A stretch of 17,745 nucleotides of DNA from DATNPH01 sp036703315. Lineage in GTDB: Bacteria > Cyanobacteriota > Cyanobacteriia > Cyanobacteriales > Coleofasciculaceae. The notes under the pieces are model-generated. The model ran no database searches. It saw only the letters and a program-made list of their open reading frames with translations, and had not been told where the DNA came from. The stretch covers positions 1 through 17,745 of the forward strand of contig DATNPH010000248.1 of assembly GCA_036703315.1 (NCBI GenBank), written 5' to 3'. Position 1 is the stretch's first letter. Each line of letters begins with the position of its first letter. The position numbers were made by a program, and so were the translations under genes. Of the stretch, positions 1 through 6,904 are shown in pieces.

Positions 1-921
1 CCATCTTTCAATGGTTTTGAGGTCTTTGTTATGGCTGGGTACTGCATCGTGATTCCAGAATCGACCGTGAGGAAAAATGTATTTGTGGGTGTAAGCGCTG
101 GATATATGGTTAGGGGTACGAACTGTGATAATGTGAATAAATACCTTGCCATTATCCTTCAGAAAAGAAGCTAACTTTTGGAAGGATTTTGTTAAATTGC
201 CAATATGACAAAAAACACCAATCGAGAGGATTTTGTCAAACTTTTCATCAAATTTTGCATCATTTAAATCTCCTTCATGTAGAGTGAATCGACCTGAACT
301 AAGGTAGCTTTCAGGGTCTTGCATTTTGTGGCGCATATATTCAGATTGCTCATGGCTCAAATTCAGCCCTGTAAACCTGACATTTGGAAATTTGGACAGA
401 ATATAATTGGGAACGCAGCCCCAACCACATCCGAAGTCTAAAATATTGTCTCCGTCTTTGATGTCTAGCTTCTCAATCACATCATCAATCATGTGCATCT
501 GGGATTGCTCAAGGTTGGATGCTCCTTTTTCCCATAATCCCATGCTGTACTTAGGATAAATAAGTTTCCCATTACCCAACATGGTATTCAGCATCCCTTG
601 AGGCAAGTCGTACTGAATCTTCATTAGATCCCGTGACCCTTCTGCAAGATGATCAGTTTCTTTCAATACCCATTCATAGGGAGCAAGGAGGGAGGGAAAA
701 TACTGAAACAAGATGGGCATACAGGTATCAAAAAGCGATCGCAGTACGGGATCAGGCACTTCTAATCCATTGATATAAGCCTCTGCAACTGCCATTTGTA
801 CCGTGTTAACTACCTCTACTGCGCCACGGGTGGCTTGGTAGGCGAATGGGCTTTTGATGTTAATATCGCCCACTATCGGGATATGCTTTTCAATATCTTG
901 TAGGCTGGTGATAGAGTTCAT
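1..921 (-). CDS. SAM-dependent methyltransferase, cyclopropane-synthase/coclaurine N-methyltransferase-like (3' end outside window)
   Basis: Read directly on the minus strand, this is an open frame of 307 codons from ATG at 921 to the window edge, with no stop, so the C-terminus is missing. The N-terminal ~125 residues are helical. Then come YPKYSMGLWEKG and the SAM-binding glycine motif LDFGCGWGC (about residues 162-170), followed by FTGLNLS and the later FDKILSIGVFCHIG. The order 'YS-GLWE-GA-L-EAQ' then 'DFGCGWG' is that of the cyclopropane fatty acid synthase / coclaurine N-methyltransferase superfamily. The in-frame ATG at 927 is only 1 nt from the AAGGAG at 934-929, so 921 (7-nt spacing) is the better start. 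It is divergent from the fatty acid desaturase at 1032, which makes an acyl-chain substrate conceivable, but the true substrate cannot be read. Family call is firm; function is open. Confidence 0.85.
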   Translation of the reverse strand, partial: MNSITSLQDIEKHIPIVGDINIKSPFAYQATRGAVEVVNTVQMAVAEAYINGLEVPDPVLRSLFDTCMPILFQYFPSLLAPYEWVLKETDHLAEGSRDLMKIQYDLPQGMLNTMLGNGKLIYPKYSMGLWEKGASNLEQSQMHMIDDVIEKLDIKDGDNILDFGCGWGCVPNYILSKFPNVRFTGLNLSHEQSEYMRHKMQDPESYLSSGRFTLHEGDLNDAKFDEKFDKILSIGVFCHIGNLTKSFQKLASFLKDNGKVFIHIITVRTPNHISSAYTHKYIFPHGRFWNHDAVPSHNKDLKTIERW

Positions 922-928
922 GGGCATA

Positions 929-934
929 CTCCTT
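929..934 (-). promoter_or_regulatory. Shine-Dalgarno AAGGAG of the methyltransferase
   Basis: AAGGAG on the minus strand lies 7 nt before the ATG at 921 and only 1 nt before the in-frame ATG at 927. It therefore favours 921 as the start. Most other genes in this window lack such a clear site. Confidence 0.6.
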
Positions 935-1031
935 ATGCTCCCTAAAATTGCTGCAACTATATCACACTAAATAAGGGTTTAAATTTAGTTAGGTTTTTCT
1001 TAATATTTTCTGAAAAAATCGATCAAAATCT

Positions 1032-2120
1032 ATGACTATTGATAGAGATAAAATACTGATTACTCAAGCAGAATATGCCAAGAAATTACGTTCCATGCTG
1101 CCAGCTGAAGCTTTTGCTCCCGACCCAAGTAAATTAGTCATTTTGTTTATTAATCTGGCAATCTTGATACTAGGCTGGGCGATCGCATCTCATCTAGATC
1201 GTTGGTCTGTATATCTTTTATGGCTTTATCTACCCCTAGCTGTGGTAATGGGCAATAGCATCATTGTCTTGCTATTTAGCTCCCATAACCTCATGCATGG
1301 CAGCGTCATTAAAAACTCCCCTCTGATGCGTGTGATTAGCTTACTAGGGCTAACAATGTTGTGGATGCCACCGACGTTGTGGAAAGCCGTTCATAATCGA
1401 GAGCATCACAATAAAACCAATTCCTTAGCCGATCCAGATCGCAATTACTTATACCAACAGCCTGAAACTTGGGGTAAATGGATTCAGAATCTATTTGTAC
1501 CGTCTGCTGAAGTCAATCCCATCTGGTTAACCGTAGGAATGGCAACAGCCTGGGGAGTGCATACCTTTCGCAATCTAACCTCTGTGCTGTTGTTTAATAA
1601 TCAATCCGTCGATTATGTTCCTGCCGCCTTTAAAGTAAGTGATAAAGATCGTCGGGCGATCGCAGGTGAATTTTTGGTCATTTTAATGCTTCATCTAAGT
1701 GTCTTGGTTTATCTGCAATTTGACCTGCTCAAACTCGTGCTGAGTTACTTTATCCCCATTGGGATTGGCTATGCTGGGTTAATATTTTATATTTATACCA
1801 ATCATATGCTTTCTCCAATGACAAGTGTTAATGACCCACTGCTCAATAGTGTTTCTATCCGGGTTCCTAAACTATTCGATCAACTGCATCTAAACTTTTC
1901 CTACCATACCGAACATCATATTTTCCCAGGAATAAACTCTGACTATTACCCAAGGGTTCAAGAACTACTAGAAACACACTATCCTGGACGCCTGAACTTA
2001 TTGCCTGCTGGGGAGGCTTGGGACTTACTGCGGCAAACTCCCCGGCATTACAAAACTGAAACTACCTTTACAGATTGGTCAGGAGAAAAGTCTGTAACTT
2101 GCCCTCTTAGTCATGAGTAA
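1032..2120 (+). CDS. Membrane fatty acid desaturase
   Basis: A 362-residue integral-membrane di-iron desaturase. The three histidine boxes that bind iron are visible: HNLMH (residues 85-89, HX3H), HNREHH (121-126, HX3HH) and HTEHH (292-296, HX2HH). A further His sits at 258 (TNHML). Hydrophobic segments fall near 34-54, 60-82, 102-118, 211-231 and 235-257, giving the usual arrangement with all boxes on the cytoplasmic face. The family inserts a double bond into, or oxidises, lipid-linked acyl chains or carotenoid-like substrates using O2 and ferredoxin. The box sequences do not match the classic DesA, DesB or DesC patterns that I know, so regiospecificity is not called. ATG at 1032 has no Shine-Dalgarno. 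The gene is divergent from the methyltransferase (110-nt AT-rich gap) and convergent with xseA. Confidence 0.9.
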   Translation: MTIDRDKILITQAEYAKKLRSMLPAEAFAPDPSKLVILFINLAILILGWAIASHLDRWSVYLLWLYLPLAVVMGNSIIVLLFSSHNLMHGSVIKNSPLMRVISLLGLTMLWMPPTLWKAVHNREHHNKTNSLADPDRNYLYQQPETWGKWIQNLFVPSAEVNPIWLTVGMATAWGVHTFRNLTSVLLFNNQSVDYVPAAFKVSDKDRRAIAGEFLVILMLHLSVLVYLQFDLLKLVLSYFIPIGIGYAGLIFYIYTNHMLSPMTSVNDPLLNSVSIRVPKLFDQLHLNFSYHTEHHIFPGINSDYYPRVQELLETHYPGRLNLLPAGEAWDLLRQTPRHYKTETTFTDWSGEKSVTCPLSHE

Positions 2121-2160
2121 TCAGTTTTCACGTCTGTAGAAGGTGTTTATTGTTTATACC

Positions 2161-2181
2161 ACTCTCCACTCCCCACTCCCT
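2161..2181. repeat. Heptad tandem repeat, three ACTCCCC-type units
   Basis: Three back-to-back heptamers, ACTCTCC, ACTCCCC and ACTCCCT, lie between the convergent desaturase and xseA stop codons. The same heptamer, on the other strand (GGGGAGT), recurs at 16688-16708. This looks like the short heptanucleotide tandem repeats known from filamentous cyanobacteria. Confidence 0.6.
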
Positions 2182-2201
2182 ATTTTCAAGTGAGAATTCC
2201 T

Positions 2202-3443
2202 TTACTGATTGTGGTGAAGAATCTGTGTAATCTTGGCTTTAACTTGACCCTCTCCAAGCTGAATCTGTAGTTCCTGTCCAGGAGATAAGTTGGCTACCGA
2301 TCGCGCAATGGTTCCGTTTTCCATTCGCACTACGGCATAACCTCGTTTCAGGACATTCTCTGGGTCAAGTGTGGCTAACTTTTGCCGCAGAAATTCGCAC
2401 TGCTGGGTAGCTTGCTGAAGACGCCGTGATGTGACTTGCAGCAATTGCTGACGCTTCTGGGCGATCGCTTTTTGTTCGTTCCTTAGTTGTCGATCAAGGG
2501 GTAGACGTTGCAATCGCTCTTCGAGACGTTGGAGTTGATTGCGGGAGGCTTCTAGAGCTTGATTGACTGCGTTATTAAGGGCGCGTCGCCGCTGTTGATG
2601 TTCAGCATAGAGCGTCGCCAGTTCTGGAACCGCTAGTTCTGCCGCCGCTGTGGGAGTGTGAGCATAAGCATCAGCCACTAAGTCAGCCAATGATTCATCG
2701 CGTTGATGACCAATACCCGTCAGGATGGGAATCGAACAATCCGCGATCGCTCTTACTACTCGTTCATCATTAAAGCAAGCCAAATCCTCAGAAGATCCAC
2801 CTCCCCGCGACAAAATCAGCAGTTGCGCTCTCGCATCTCGCTCAACTCGCTCAATTGCTGCAACAATCGATGCAGGCGCAAGTTCGCCCTGTACCTGAGC
2901 TGGGGACAACAAGACACGCAAACCTGGATACCGACGCCGTAGTGTGCGTTGAATATCCCCCCAGGCAGCAGCTTGGGGCGAGGTAACGACGGCAATGATT
3001 TGAGGATGAGTCGGAAGCGATCGCTTGCGTTGTTCATCAAATAGCCCTTCTGCCTCCAATCGGTTCCGTAACTGGCGGTATCGCAACGCTTGTAACCCCT
3101 CACCAGCTGGTAATGCCTGCCAGACAGTTAATTGGTACTGCCCCCGTTGCGGATAAACCCGGATACTGCCCAAAACAATCAGTTGTTCTCCTGATATCGG
3201 CTGCTGCACCAGCTTTGCGAGTTGGCTATTCCACACGACACACTGAATCGACGCCATCGAAACTGGGTCTTGCAGCGTGAAAAATATTCCACTCCGATGC
3301 CGATTGGCACTAGATACTTCCCCAATGACCCAAACCTGCCGGAGTTGAACATCCTGCTCTAACAACTCCTGAATGTAGTCTGTTAACCCACTAACTGACA
3401 CAGCCGCCTCTGGCATCAGTGAACTTTTCAAATCCAAAGTCAT
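2202..3443 (-). CDS. xseA: Exodeoxyribonuclease VII large subunit
   Basis: 413 residues, close to the usual length. XseA with XseB forms exonuclease VII, which degrades single-stranded DNA processively into short oligonucleotides during repair. The N-terminal OB-fold spans about residues 16-112. The catalytic domain shows VVTSPQAAAWGDI (152-164), RGGGSSEDL (213-221), GIGHQRDESLADLVAD (243-258) and HTPTAAAEL (262-270). A long coiled-coil arm follows (about 275-345), then LKRGYAVV near the C-terminus. ATG at 3443 is used. The typical downstream partner xseB is not present: the next gene in that direction is the convergent desaturase, 81 nt away, so xseB must lie elsewhere if it exists. Confidence 0.95.
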   Translation of the reverse strand: MTLDLKSSLMPEAAVSVSGLTDYIQELLEQDVQLRQVWVIGEVSSANRHRSGIFFTLQDPVSMASIQCVVWNSQLAKLVQQPISGEQLIVLGSIRVYPQRGQYQLTVWQALPAGEGLQALRYRQLRNRLEAEGLFDEQRKRSLPTHPQIIAVVTSPQAAAWGDIQRTLRRRYPGLRVLLSPAQVQGELAPASIVAAIERVERDARAQLLILSRGGGSSEDLACFNDERVVRAIADCSIPILTGIGHQRDESLADLVADAYAHTPTAAAELAVPELATLYAEHQQRRRALNNAVNQALEASRNQLQRLEERLQRLPLDRQLRNEQKAIAQKRQQLLQVTSRRLQQATQQCEFLRQKLATLDPENVLKRGYAVVRMENGTIARSVANLSPGQELQIQLGEGQVKAKITQILHHNQ

Positions 3444-3725
3444 TATTTTTACTTTAAAGCTCAGAATTATTACTGAAGATACCGAGGAAATTACTGAATT
3501 ACTCTAGAAAAGGTTGTAATCTCGATAGACTAACTCTGTTTTACCCGAGACAAACTGTCTACGCTCTATTGAGAATCCCTCAAATAGCTTTAGTGGTGAG
3601 GCAGAAGGCTCTGTAAACGAAGCCAATTGGCAGCGTGTATTACAACTAGGTCAGTCACAAAGAAATATTATATTTATGCAGGAGAAGAACCTCTGTGCAA
3701 AGTAGGTTAATTTACTCAAATGCTT
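3444..3725. other. Intergenic region upstream of xseA and recA
   Basis: A divergent gap of 411 nt (3444-3854) of which this is the xseA-proximal part. It holds a 10-bp palindrome GCCAATTGGC (3622-3631). An open frame at 3529-3705 has no usable start codon and is not called. No other gene is seen; the recA control elements are listed separately. Confidence 0.5.
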
Positions 3726-3756
3726 TTGAACAAAGGTTTTCAGCATATTATATAAT
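3726..3756 (+). promoter_or_regulatory. Candidate recA promoter
   Basis: A perfect -10 hexamer TATAAT at 3751-3756 is preceded by TTGAAC (3726-3731) at a rather long 19-nt spacing. It lies about 100 nt before the recA ATG at 3855. Transcription would start near 3763, so the hairpin and LexA-like box described next would be in the leader. Confidence 0.5.
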
Positions 3757-3762
3757 GATAGA

Positions 3763-3790
3763 CTCGCCTTCAACTCTCCTGAGGCGAGAG
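3763..3790 (+). other. Hairpin in the recA leader
   Basis: CTCGCCT (3763-3769) pairs perfectly with AGGCGAG (3782-3788), loop 12 nt. An overlapping alternative pairs CTCTC (3774-3778) with GAGAG (3786-3790). The two share bases and cannot form together. There is no T-run after either, so this is not a simple terminator. Confidence 0.5.
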
Positions 3791-3799
3791 TTACAATAG

Positions 3800-3813
3800 A
3801 GTACACTTGAACT
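3800..3813 (+). promoter_or_regulatory. Candidate LexA box upstream of recA
   Basis: AGTACACTTGAACT fits the published cyanobacterial LexA consensus RGTACNNNDGTWCB at all but one position (A instead of T at position 11). It is also a palindrome of AGTWC half-sites with a 4-nt spacer. It lies downstream of the promoter candidate and 41 nt before the recA ATG, where a bound repressor could block transcription. Not every cyanobacterium uses LexA for recA, so this is a candidate only. Confidence 0.4.
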
Positions 3814-3845
3814 GTTATTTCCAACACATTCTATCCCCCGATCTT

Positions 3846-3849
3846 GAGG
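3846..3849 (+). promoter_or_regulatory. Shine-Dalgarno GAGG of recA
   Basis: GAGG stands 5 nt before ATG at 3855 and decides this start over the in-frame TTG at 3807, which would add 16 residues not typical of RecA and would lie inside the LexA-like box. Confidence 0.5.
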
Positions 3850-3854
3850 CATTA

Positions 3855-4934
3855 ATGGCTACCCCAATTAGCAACAATCCCGAAAAGGAAAAAGCCCTAA
3901 ATTTGGTGCTCACCCAGATTGAGCGCAGTTTCGGCAAAGGCTCCATCATGCGCTTGGGAGATGCTGCCCGCATGAAGGTGGAGACCATTCTCAGTGGTGC
4001 AATCACGTTAGATTTAGCATTGGGCGGTGGTTTGCCGAAAGGACGCATCATCGAAATTTATGGTCCAGAAAGTTCCGGTAAGACAACGCTAGCCTTACAT
4101 GCAGTGGCAGAAGTGCAAAAAGCCGGAGGCGTTGCGGCATTTGTCGATGCTGAACATGCTCTTGACCCCACCTACTCTGCCGCTTTGGGCGTTGATATTG
4201 CAAATCTGTTGGTTTCCCAGCCTGACAACGGTGAGGCGGCGCTGGAAATTGTTGATCAACTCGTGCGTTCATCGGCAGTGGATATTGTGGTTATCGACTC
4301 AGTAGCTGCCTTGGTACCGCGTGCGGAAATTGAAGGCGAAATGGGCGACAACCAGGTAGGTTTACAGGCGCGTCTGATGAGCAAAGCGCTGCGTAAAGTT
4401 GCAGGTAATATCGGGAAATCTGGCTGCACTGTGATTTTCCTCAACCAATTGCGACAAAAAATTGGTGTTACCTACGGTAGCCCAGAGGTAACAACAGGCG
4501 GTAATGCGCTGAAGTTCTACGCTTCAGTTCGCCTAGATATTCGCCGGATTCAAACTCTGAAAAAGGGTAGTGAAGGTGAATATGGTATCCGCGCCAAAGT
4601 CAAGGTGGCAAAAAATAAGGTCGCACCTCCTTTTCGGATTGCAGAGTTTGACATTATCTTCGGACAAGGGATTTCCCGCTTAGGCTGTCTGGTTGACTTA
4701 GCCGAACAAACGGGCGTAATTACTCGTAAAGGAGCTTGGTACAGTTACAACGGTGACAATATTGGTCAAGGCCGCGACAACACAATCAAGTATCTGGAAG
4801 AAAATTCCGAATTTGCTGAAAACGTTGATCAGCAGGTGCGTGAAAAGCTAGATATGGGAGCTGTTGTTCAGGCAAACTCAGTCACTCCAGTTGATACAGA
4901 AGAAGAAGAAGACGAGCTCTTTGAAGAAATTTAG
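3855..4934 (+). CDS. recA: RecA recombinase
   Basis: 359 residues from the ATG at 3855. RecA forms ATP-dependent filaments on single-stranded DNA, pairs homologous strands and triggers LexA self-cleavage. The N-terminal NPEKEKALNLVLTQIERSFGKGSIMRLGD is typical. Walker A is GPESSGKT (70-77), Walker B VDIVVIDS (142-149), and DNA-binding loop L2 covers NQLRQKIGVTYGSPEVTTGG (197-216). The C-terminus is acidic (DTEEEEDELFEEI), as in most RecA proteins. No intein or frameshift is seen. A longer frame from TTG at 3807 is possible but has no ribosome site and would add MNCYFQHILSPDLEAL, which does not look like RecA. A LexA-like box in the leader suggests SOS-type control. Confidence 0.97.
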   Translation: MATPISNNPEKEKALNLVLTQIERSFGKGSIMRLGDAARMKVETILSGAITLDLALGGGLPKGRIIEIYGPESSGKTTLALHAVAEVQKAGGVAAFVDAEHALDPTYSAALGVDIANLLVSQPDNGEAALEIVDQLVRSSAVDIVVIDSVAALVPRAEIEGEMGDNQVGLQARLMSKALRKVAGNIGKSGCTVIFLNQLRQKIGVTYGSPEVTTGGNALKFYASVRLDIRRIQTLKKGSEGEYGIRAKVKVAKNKVAPPFRIAEFDIIFGQGISRLGCLVDLAEQTGVITRKGAWYSYNGDNIGQGRDNTIKYLEENSEFAENVDQQVREKLDMGAVVQANSVTPVDTEEEEDELFEEI

Positions 4935-4975
4935 TTGTCCTAGATGTAATATCAAATCCGTTTGAATGCACACGC

Positions 4976-5005
4976 TGTAGAGACGCGACATGTCGCGTCT
5001 CTACA
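4976..5005. repeat. 30-bp perfect palindrome
   Basis: Two 15-nt arms, TGTAGAGACGCGACA and its exact reverse complement, meet with no spacer, 41 nt after recA. As RNA it would fold with a 4-nt loop. There is no T-run afterwards. The GAGACGCGACATGTCGCGTCTC core is a form I associate with dispersed palindromic repeats of cyanobacteria, so I call it a repeat rather than a terminator, although it may end transcripts from both convergent genes. Confidence 0.75.
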
Positions 5006-5112
5006 AGATGTTTGTTCATTCATAAGCTGATGTGCCTTTAAATTGCATGATTCAGATGGCAGGAGAGCAAGGGAGAATAAGTTATGCAACTTAAATGCTG
5101 ATTAAATCAGAA

Positions 5113-5874
5113 TTAATGGCTTTGAGGAGTAGCTTGATCCACCTTGTGAATTTGCCGACTGAAAAAGCGGTCTAAGATTGCCGACTGCTGAGCAGGACTT
5201 AGCTGAGCGAGGGAAGATTCATCGACAACTGGTTCTTCAAGTTCGGAGACATCTTGCAAAAAGTGAGATGTGTTCTCTTTTTGCTCAGCGGTTGGAGTTT
5301 GTGAGGTTACGTCTGACGTTAGTGCAGTCAGTTGTTTGATGCTTGCCAAGTTTGGCGTTACGCTTATAGATTCAAGTTGCGCTAGGAGATCCGAGGGAAT
5401 ATCCTCCAAAGTTTGGGTGTCGAAGCACAGGAAAAAGGAAAAGGCGAGGCTGCTGAGTCGAATGCGATCGCCATCCTTAAGCAGAAGACGGCCATGTACG
5501 GTTTCCCCATTAACGAAGGAGCCATTAGTGCTTTCCAGATCAATCAGGTAAAACCCTTCGTTCTTAATGTACTGAATCACAGCATGACGGCGAGACAAGC
5601 GCCGATCTGAGATTGATATAGCTAATTGGCGATCACGACCAATCGTCCAAATTCCTTGAGGCTGTAGTAGCGTCTGAGTTTTGCCCTCTACCAAATTTGT
5701 GACTAGATAGGCTTGCTCACCCTGAATAACACCAGTGATACACCGTGTTGTGAGACTGGAGAAACTTTTATTACTCGTTTTTTCCAGCTGGAGAATTTCA
5801 TCTAGCAGATTACGATGATGCTCGTAGAGCTTCAGAAAAACCTGATATAGACCTAGTCGTTGTTCTATTTCCAT
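5113..5874 (-). CDS. FHA-domain protein
   Basis: 253 residues. FHA domains bind phosphothreonine peptides and commonly work with serine/threonine kinases. The domain spans about residues 74-147 with the expected landmarks: G79-R80, SRRH (94-97), and STNGSFVNG (115-123), then a final strand LKDGDRIRLSSLAFSFF. The first 70 residues are helical (YQVFLKLYEHHRNLLDEILQLE) and may dimerise. Residues 155-253 are low-complexity and acidic, with no recognisable domain. No signal peptide or membrane segment is seen, so it should be cytoplasmic. ATG at 5874 has no Shine-Dalgarno. It is convergent with recA and has no kinase neighbour; the nearest kinase genes are about 7-10 kb away. Its partner is unknown. 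Confidence 0.88.
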   Translation of the reverse strand: MEIEQRLGLYQVFLKLYEHHRNLLDEILQLEKTSNKSFSSLTTRCITGVIQGEQAYLVTNLVEGKTQTLLQPQGIWTIGRDRQLAISISDRRLSRRHAVIQYIKNEGFYLIDLESTNGSFVNGETVHGRLLLKDGDRIRLSSLAFSFFLCFDTQTLEDIPSDLLAQLESISVTPNLASIKQLTALTSDVTSQTPTAEQKENTSHFLQDVSELEEPVVDESSLAQLSPAQQSAILDRFFSRQIHKVDQATPQSH

Positions 5875-6004
5875 AGTTTCGGATGAACTCGACAGAGGTA
5901 AGCTGTCTGTAGAGTCAGGAGTTAGCGTAAATGAGTGTAATAGCCAAGTGCCAGTGAGGATTGAAGTGTAGCCGGCAAATCATGCCATATGACTTGCTGA
6001 CTTA

Positions 6005-6041
6005 TTCCAAGCCTCAAAAATCACTACTCAAAGGCTTGGAA
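6005..6041. terminator. 10-bp stem-loop downstream of the DUF3493 gene
   Basis: TTCCAAGCCT (6005-6014) pairs perfectly with AGGCTTGGAA (6032-6041), loop 17 nt. It lies 72 nt after the DUF3493 stop and 131 nt before the FHA start on the minus strand. No T-tract follows, so termination is only likely. Confidence 0.4.
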
Positions 6042-6053
6042 AGTTCTATCTCC

Positions 6054-6083
6054 TAGCTTATATCGCTCCTACCTAATAAGCTA
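6054..6083. other. 8-bp inverted repeat next to the previous stem-loop
   Basis: TAGCTTAT (6054-6061) and ATAAGCTA (6076-6083) are perfect inverted copies, loop 14 nt. On the minus strand it is the first of two hairpins after the DUF3493 stop (29 nt away). Confidence 0.4.
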
Positions 6084-6112
6084 TCCGCATTCTTTACTAG
6101 AACCAATCACCC

Positions 6113-6412
6113 CTAGGGCTTACGTTCCGCCTGTTGTTCGAGGCGAAAAAGCCAAATCATCAAGCCAACAACACCAAGTTGCAGGGCTAGATTGGGGAAA
6201 GCTGTGCTAACGTCTTGACCAGCCGCTAGCTGTGCCAGAAAGACAACGGCACCGATAAAGCCAGAGCCACCGAAAGCCACATAAATAAATTTTCGTAAGC
6301 CTCGGTAGGGAGCTTTGGCTTCTGCTCTTAACCTGGCATATTGGTCGGGACTGAACTGTTGTGAGTTGTTTTTCAATGGAGGGTTAGAATTTGTTGAGGT
6401 TGATTTTGCCAT
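6113..6412 (-). CDS. Small DUF3493 / Rep27-LPA1-like membrane protein
   Basis: 99 residues. The N-terminal 30 are polar and Ser/Asn-rich. ARLRAEAKAPYRGLRKFIYVAFGGSGFIGAVVF (27-59) leads into a first membrane helix (about 42-64). A second helix spans about 74-90 (LQLGVVGLMIWLF), and the end is basic (RLEQQAERKP). The motif EAKAPYRGLRKFIY followed by two helices is the signature of DUF3493, the domain also found at the C-terminus of the plant/algal photosystem II assembly factors LPA1/Rep27. A role in thylakoid or PSII assembly is family inference; the cyanobacterial stand-alone protein is, to my knowledge, not well characterised. A TATAAA at 6435-6430 just upstream may be its -10 element. Confidence 0.7.
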   Translation of the reverse strand: MAKSTSTNSNPPLKNNSQQFSPDQYARLRAEAKAPYRGLRKFIYVAFGGSGFIGAVVFLAQLAAGQDVSTAFPNLALQLGVVGLMIWLFRLEQQAERKP

Positions 6413-6568
6413 TAGGTTCTGATTGTGCCTTTATACTTTAATGTTGACATGACGACAGCTAGCTTAATGGCAGTGGCAAGGTAGAGGTATCCCAGATGTC
6501 TAAGTTGGTGGTTGTCATGAGAATACAGAATACAAGAGTCACAATGCCCTCGTGTGTCGATCTATTGC

Positions 6569-6574
6569 TATAAT
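6569..6574 (+). promoter_or_regulatory. Candidate -10 element of the tRNA-Thr gene
   Basis: A perfect TATAAT ends 12 nt before the first base of the tRNA. No good -35 hexamer is seen at the expected distance. Confidence 0.5.
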
Positions 6575-6586
6575 TATCTACTTGGT

Positions 6587-6658
6587 GCCGGTGTAGCTCA
6601 GTGGTAGAGCATTCGATTCGTAATCGAACGGTCGGCGGTTCAAATCCGCCCATCGGCT
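6587..6658 (+). tRNA. tRNA-Thr (anticodon CGU)
   Basis: A complete 72-nt cloverleaf. The acceptor GCCGGTG (6587-6593) pairs with CATCGGC (6651-6657) with one G-U pair. D stem is GCTC/GAGC; anticodon stem TTCGA/TCGAA closes the loop TTCGTAA, giving anticodon CGT (6619-6621), which reads ACG for threonine. Variable loop is CGGTC. T stem GGCGG/CCGCC closes TTCAAAT. The discriminator base is T6658 and CCA is not encoded, as usual in cyanobacteria. No intron is present. Confidence 0.97.
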
Positions 6659-6804
6659 TAAGCTGTTGTACAGTGACTAATTAATTGTCGTTGGTGACGG
6701 ATTACTGTCGCTAGAACTAATTATGTGTGCTTGGTAAAAATTAATGCGCATAACTCCTGATGGATACTGGCAAATTTTAGGCATCGTCCATAAAATCAAA
6801 CTTT

Positions 6805-6848
6805 AATACCCATTTATTACCTAATACCTTGGGTAACAAATGGGTATT
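6805..6848 (-). terminator. Long inverted repeat after folE, likely terminator
   Basis: Two 17-nt arms (6805-6821 and 6832-6848) pair with a single mismatch around a 10-nt loop. The arms read AATACCCATTT-TTACC and its complement. In the folE direction it lies 56 nt after the stop codon and is followed by AAAGTTTGATTTTATG, a weak T-rich tract. It would end the folE transcript; it could also be a mobile palindromic repeat. Confidence 0.5.
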
Positions 6849-6904
6849 TCTGATGGCATCCGCCACAGGACTCAAGTGATGGAACGATTGTCCAGTCTCT
6901 GACT

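Noticed and set aside
2816..3103. 95-codon minus-strand frame inside xseA, and a 79-codon plus-strand frame at 2703-2942
   Set aside because: Out-of-frame and antisense shadows of xseA with low-complexity content.
3529..3705. 58-codon open frame upstream of recA that reads like protein
   Set aside because: No ATG, GTG or TTG start before the last ten codons and no ribosome site. It may be a remnant, but nothing supports expression.
3807..3854. N-terminal extension of RecA from TTG
   Set aside because: The added residues do not resemble RecA, and the ATG at 3855 has a GAGG at proper spacing.
6459..6653. 64-codon minus-strand frame beginning MGGFEPPTVRLRIE
   Set aside because: It is the antisense of the tRNA-Thr gene. 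The MGGFEPPT start is a well-known artefact of translating tRNA T-arms backwards.
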